64,000 nt of DNA from CAZQVN01 sp964596775 (GTDB taxonomy: Bacteria > Eisenbacteria > RBG-16-71-46 > JABDJR01 > JAWXBZ01), in NCBI GenBank assembly GCA_964596775.1, contig CAZQVN010000013.1, positions 1 to 64,000 on the forward strand. Reading direction: 5' to 3'. Shown here one piece after another: positions 61,192-64,000 of this stretch; the first letter of the stretch is position 1, and every line of letters starts with the position of its first letter. The notes under the pieces were generated by a model, which was not told the DNA's origin, did not search any database, and saw only the letters and a program-made list of their open reading frames with translations. Both the position numbers and the translations under genes were made by a program.

Positions 61192-62364
61192 TCAGGGTCC
61201 GGCCGGCTTCTCCCAGAGAGTGTGACCGCTCAGCGCTTCGAGCAGTGTGCCGACCGGCCAGACTTCAATTCCATCCCGAGTCCGGAGTTCCTCTTCACCG
61301 GTGTAGACGAGGATCCTTCGAACGAGGCCTTTGAGTTCATCGATGGCGCGCAGTCCGGTCGTCAAGGATTCCGAGAACCGCTTCGTTGATTTCACTTCAA
61401 TGGCCAGAAATTCATTGCCGCGTTTCAACAGGAAATCAACTTCAAGTTGCCGTGCCTGGCTTGGGGCCCAGTAGAAGATTTCGTCGAAGAGATTTCCTTC
61501 CTCGGCGTACGCGCGCAGCAGTCCCAGAATCCACCCTTCGAAAAGGGCTCCACGCTCCTCTTCGCCGACCGGCCCCGTGTTCCCCTTCACCGCGCGGATC
61601 AGGCCGGGGTCCGCCCAGTAGAGTTTCGGGAGTTTTCGCTCGCGAACACGCAGGCGGCTCTCAAAACCCGGCAGTCGAAAGGTCAGGAGGGTGTCTTCGA
61701 GGATCTGGAGATACCCGTTGACGGTCGTCCTGGCCGTACCGGAGTCCCTGGCCATTCCCGCAACGTTGATGGCCTGACCATGAAATAGACCGGCCACGGG
61801 AAGAAACCGGTGGAACGCCGGCAGATTGCGGACGATCGCCTCCGCCTTCACTTCTTCCTTCAGATAGAGCTGTACATAAGTCCTGAGTGTCGCCGCGGGA
61901 TCCTCGGAGTTCCAGATCAACGGAATGCTGCCTTCCCTGAGGACCCTGCCCAGATCGAAGTCCGCCCCGAGTTCCTCCGGAACAAGCGGAAACATGTTCT
62001 TCCAGAGAGCACGGCCGGCCAGGAGATTCGTGCCGCCCGTACGCAGCTTTCGGGCGCTGGAACCGAGAAGGATGAATCGAAAATGATGTTCCTCGATGAA
62101 ACGATGGACCTCGTTCAGGAGTCCGGGGATTCTCTGAATCTCATCGACGATCACGGTGCCGCGGGACTTCTCCGTGCGTAACCGGTTGGCAAAGAGTGAA
62201 GGATCGCCGAGATAGGATTGGTAGAGAGTTTCGTCCAGCAGATCGATCCGGGTCGCCTCGGGAAATTGTTCCCGAACCCAGGTGCTCTTGCCGACCCCGC
62301 GGAGACCGAAAAGAAAGAAGCTTCCGGCCGGTGCTCTTGCGATACGACTGTAGTGACTGTGCAT
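61192..62364 (-). CDS. AAA-type ATPase with DUF4143 domain
   Basis: 390 residues. Walker A GLRGVGKST (20-28), Walker B GTVIVDEIQ (about 69-77), sensor-1-like ILLGSSARKL, then the DUF4143 winged-helix/nuclease-like half (about 205-390), including the Asp/Glu/Lys cluster LEVDFLLKRGNEFLAIEVKS that resembles a PD-(D/E)XK nuclease core. The family is widespread, often acquired horizontally and of unsettled role. Base composition is visibly less GC-rich than the neighbours, suggesting transfer. A perfect 12-bp inverted repeat sits next to the ATG and no Shine-Dalgarno sequence is visible. Confidence 0.88.
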   Translation of the reverse strand: MHSHYSRIARAPAGSFFLFGLRGVGKSTWVREQFPEATRIDLLDETLYQSYLGDPSLFANRLRTEKSRGTVIVDEIQRIPGLLNEVHRFIEEHHFRFILLGSSARKLRTGGTNLLAGRALWKNMFPLVPEELGADFDLGRVLREGSIPLIWNSEDPAATLRTYVQLYLKEEVKAEAIVRNLPAFHRFLPVAGLFHGQAINVAGMARDSGTARTTVNGYLQILEDTLLTFRLPGFESRLRVRERKLPKLYWADPGLIRAVKGNTGPVGEEERGALFEGWILGLLRAYAEEGNLFDEIFYWAPSQARQLEVDFLLKRGNEFLAIEVKSTKRFSESLTTGLRAIDELKGLVRRILVYTGEEELRTRDGIEVWPVGTLLEALSGHTLWEKPAGP

Positions 62365-62366
62365 GG

Positions 62367-62397
62367 CGCCGTCACTTTACCATGAAAAGTGACGGCG
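62367..62397. repeat. Perfect 12-bp inverted repeat at the ATPase start
   Basis: CGCCGTCACTTT, seven-base loop ACCATGA, AAAGTGACGGCG. The arm nearest the gene ends two bases before the ATG. A transcript would fold it into a stem that hides the ribosome-binding region; as DNA it would suit a dimeric repressor. AT-rich DNA just upstream (62398-62445) has TATAAC, a plausible -10. Confidence 0.75.
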
Positions 62398-62492
62398 TTA
62401 TATGCAGTAAATGTAACTAATTGTTATCTTTTAAGTTAAAAAAGATCATCCAACTACGGAATCACCCGCCGAATCACGCTTTTCGGGGTTGA

Positions 62493-62518
62493 CCATGATT
62501 CTTCCTGACAAATCATGG
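62493..62518. repeat. 8-bp inverted repeat
   Basis: CCATGATT, ten-base loop, AATCATGG, in the AT-richer 225-base gap between the ATPase gene and the DUF5989 gene (both on the minus strand). It lacks a T-run in either direction, so it is not a terminator; it could be a binding site or the trace of an insertion. Confidence 0.4.
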
Positions 62519-62589
62519 AGTCATTTGAAAAGTTGGAGCTGCAGAGCACATGGAGGGGAATCGTCAGCCGCAAAGTCGGTTGACGCCGC

Positions 62590-62778
62590 CTAGAACAGCG
62601 TGTAGATGAACGGCGCCAGCGGCGTTCCGCCGAGCATGACCAGCGTGCCGAGCACGAGGATCACCGCCAGCATCGGCAGCATCCACCACTTCTTGTTGTT
62701 CTTGAGAAAGCCGAAGAACTCCGCGAAGAATCCGTGACGCTTTTCCCGGGCCTGTTTTTCGAAGTTTCCGCCTGCCAT
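62590..62778 (-). CDS. DUF5989 small membrane protein
   Basis: 62 residues. A charged N-terminus (AGGNFEKQAREKRHGFFAEFFGFLKNNKKWW), then one membrane helix (MLPMLAVILVLGTLVMLGG), ending APFIYTLF. This matches the DUF5989 type encoded beside SxtJ-like proteins and carbamoyltransferases. GGAGG lies upstream (minus strand, GGAGGGTGAATG). It follows the SxtJ-like gene by 14 bases. Role unknown. Confidence 0.8.
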   Translation of the reverse strand: MAGGNFEKQAREKRHGFFAEFFGFLKNNKKWWMLPMLAVILVLGTLVMLGGTPLAPFIYTLF

Positions 62779-62792
62779 TCACCCTCCGTTGC

Positions 62793-63236
62793 TCAGTACT
62801 GCCGGAAATAGCGCTCCACGTCGTCCGGTTCCTCGTGCTTCACCCAGTGCGTCCTGGCGCTCCGGTCCAGCCGGCGCGTGAGCGGGTCGCGCCCCGTCAG
62901 TTTGAAGAACAGCCCCACCGGAGTGATGACGAGATAGAACAGAACGCCCATCAGGACGTGCGATACCACGAAACCGATCGGGTAGGTGATCAGGATGATC
63001 CCCACGAAGATGAAGCGGTTCAGTCCCGGCGCAACCAGCGAGAACAGCGCGGCGAGCGCGCCGACCCCCCACATGGCAAACGCCACGGTCCGCGAGGCGT
63101 CACCGAGATGGAAGAACAGGAATTCCTTCCGCCAGTATATGAGGCCGCCGAGCAGTCCGAACGCGACCAGGCAGACGAACCCGAACTGGAACAGCGTTTT
63201 CCGATCGGGCTTGAGATTCAGATCCAGCAGCTGCAT
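62793..63236 (-). CDS. SxtJ-family membrane protein
   Basis: 147 residues. Four membrane helices (about 15-33, 48-68, 71-90, 93-112), then a short basic tail (TGRDPLTRRLDRSARTHWVKHEEPDDVERYFRQY). SxtJ proteins are named after the saxitoxin cluster, where they sit next to a carbamoyltransferase (SxtI). The same neighbours occur here, four bases downstream of the carbamoyltransferase stop. The role is unproven. They may hold the transferase or its product at the membrane. Confidence 0.85.
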   Translation of the reverse strand: MQLLDLNLKPDRKTLFQFGFVCLVAFGLLGGLIYWRKEFLFFHLGDASRTVAFAMWGVGALAALFSLVAPGLNRFIFVGIILITYPIGFVVSHVLMGVLFYLVITPVGLFFKLTGRDPLTRRLDRSARTHWVKHEEPDDVERYFRQY

Positions 63237-63240
63237 CGCG

Positions 63241-64000
63241 TCAGTCCAGCTTGAATTGGGCCAGGTATTCGTCGACGGCCTCCGGCTCGACCGCCGGCTG
63301 CTCCGTCTTCAGCAGAATGAAGTTTTCGAGAACCAGCGCGTCCATGTTCGTGGCCATGAAACAGCGGTAGGCGTCCTCGGGGGTGCAGACGATCGGCTCC
63401 CCGCGCACGTTGAAACTCGTGTTGATGATCACCGGGCAGCCCGTTTTTTCCGCGAAGCGCCTGACCACATGGTAGAACCGTCCGTGGCGTTCCGGGTCCA
63501 CGGTCTGGATCCGCGCGGAATAGTCCACGTGGGTGATCGCCGGGACGGTCGAGCGGATCTGCTTGAGCTTGTCCAGTCCCACCGGGTTGTCGCCGTTCAG
63601 CGGCAGGCGATGTTCGTTCCGGACCGGGGCCACGAGCAGCATGTACGGGCTGTCCTCGTTCGGGCGCGTTTCGAACCAGTCGGAAACCTTTTCGCGAAGC
63701 ACGATCGGCGCGAACGGCCGGAACGACTCGCGGAACTTGATCTTGAGGTTCATGACCGACTGCATCTCGCGGGAGCGGGCATCGCCGATGATCGAGCGGC
63801 TGCCGAGCGCTCGCGGTCCGAATTCCATCCGGCCGGCCAGGTGCCCGACGACGTTGCCGGAGGCGATCAGCTCGCTGACCGCTTCCACGACCTCGGCGTC
63901 CCCCTCGATCTTCCGGTAGGGGGCGCGCACCGACTTGAGGAACGCCTCGATGCGGTCGGCGCCGTACTCCGGTCCGAGCAGGGACCCCCGCTGCGAGTCG
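63241..64000 (-). CDS. Carbamoyltransferase, C-terminal part (cut by the window edge)
   Basis: About 252 C-terminal residues of a NodU/CmcH/SxtI-type O-carbamoyltransferase; the frame runs open through the right edge. Visible motifs: RGSLLGPEYG, GRMEFGPRALGSRSIIGDARS, FRPFAPIVL, THVDYSARIQTV and INTSFNVRGEPIVCTPEDAYRCF, all in the C-terminal (YrdC-partner) domain. The enzymes put a carbamoyl group on a sugar or secondary metabolite. With SxtJ and DUF5989 it forms a common accessory cassette, here probably for surface glycans or a natural product. Confidence 0.92.
   Translation of the reverse strand, partial: DSQRGSLLGPEYGADRIEAFLKSVRAPYRKIEGDAEVVEAVSELIASGNVVGHLAGRMEFGPRALGSRSIIGDARSREMQSVMNLKIKFRESFRPFAPIVLREKVSDWFETRPNEDSPYMLLVAPVRNEHRLPLNGDNPVGLDKLKQIRSTVPAITHVDYSARIQTVDPERHGRFYHVVRRFAEKTGCPVIINTSFNVRGEPIVCTPEDAYRCFMATNMDALVLENFILLKTEQPAVEPEAVDEYLAQFKLD

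Noticed and set aside
1..64000. CRISPR array, prophage or complete insertion sequence
   Set aside because: No regularly spaced repeats, no phage structural genes and no transposase frame were found; only the small MITE-like element and the transferred ATPase hint at mobility.

Overview
The window is a high-GC chromosomal stretch of a diderm (Gram-negative) bacterium. It encodes outer-membrane barrels, an OprO/P-type porin, lipoproteins and periplasmic proteases. A run of exactly 100 N inside one gene shows it is draft or metagenome-type assembly. GTG and TTG starts are common, and stop/start overlaps of 1 or 4 bp are the normal way genes are joined. Several genes have a -10 box only 6-8 nt before the start codon, which suggests leaderless mRNAs. 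I cannot name the species. The mix (SelB, three ECF sigma modules, DUF4382, two glycogen-recognition domains, a tandem ThyX) fits a poorly cultured lineage near the deltaproteobacterial or FCB-type phyla, but that is inference.

Layout. 1-7.3 kb: M1 aminopeptidase, galE with a small membrane protein, YacP-like NYN nuclease, priA. 7.4-13.4 kb: an ECF sigma factor, an anti-sigma protein ending in an AMPK/CBM48-like glycogen-binding fold, an outer-membrane barrel ending in the same fold, an unknown exported helical protein with an alpha/beta hydrolase, and a divergent DUF4382 lipoprotein. The sigma operon, the exported-protein/hydrolase pair and the DUF4382 gene are each preceded by the same TGTAAC-N15/16-CGTC element, so they look like one small regulon. 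This is my leading candidate for an undescribed system.

13.4-31.1 kb: TPR lipoprotein and tandem-domain thyX, then the housekeeping run rho-rpmE-DUF1385-prfA ... prmC ... murA-selB. It is interrupted by a hybrid histidine kinase and by an inverted glycosyltransferase/HtrA pair. 31.1-36.3 kb: a second ECF sigma/zinc-finger anti-sigma pair, followed by a large unknown exported protein and a membrane protein.

36.3-44.3 kb (minus strand): a compact phosphate operon phoB-phoR-pstS-porin-pstC-pstA-pstB-phoU. PstC carries an extra periplasmic loop that resembles part of PstS. 44.3-49 kb: two large polytopic proteins of the glycosyltransferase type, overlapping each other and lying just upstream of phoB. 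49-50.5 kb: a third ECF sigma/anti-sigma module.

50.6-57.2 kb: acyl-CoA carboxyltransferase, methyltransferase, MscS channel, creatininase-family amidohydrolase, thiolase and a small outer-membrane barrel. 57.2-57.9 kb: gene-free DNA ending (minus strand) in a strong terminator. 57.9-64 kb (minus strand): MoxR-type AAA+/VWA pair, HD-domain protein, an AAA/DUF4143 ATPase with a perfect inverted repeat at its start codon, then a carbamoyltransferase/SxtJ/DUF5989 trio cut by the window edge. No tRNA, rRNA, CRISPR array or complete insertion sequence was seen.
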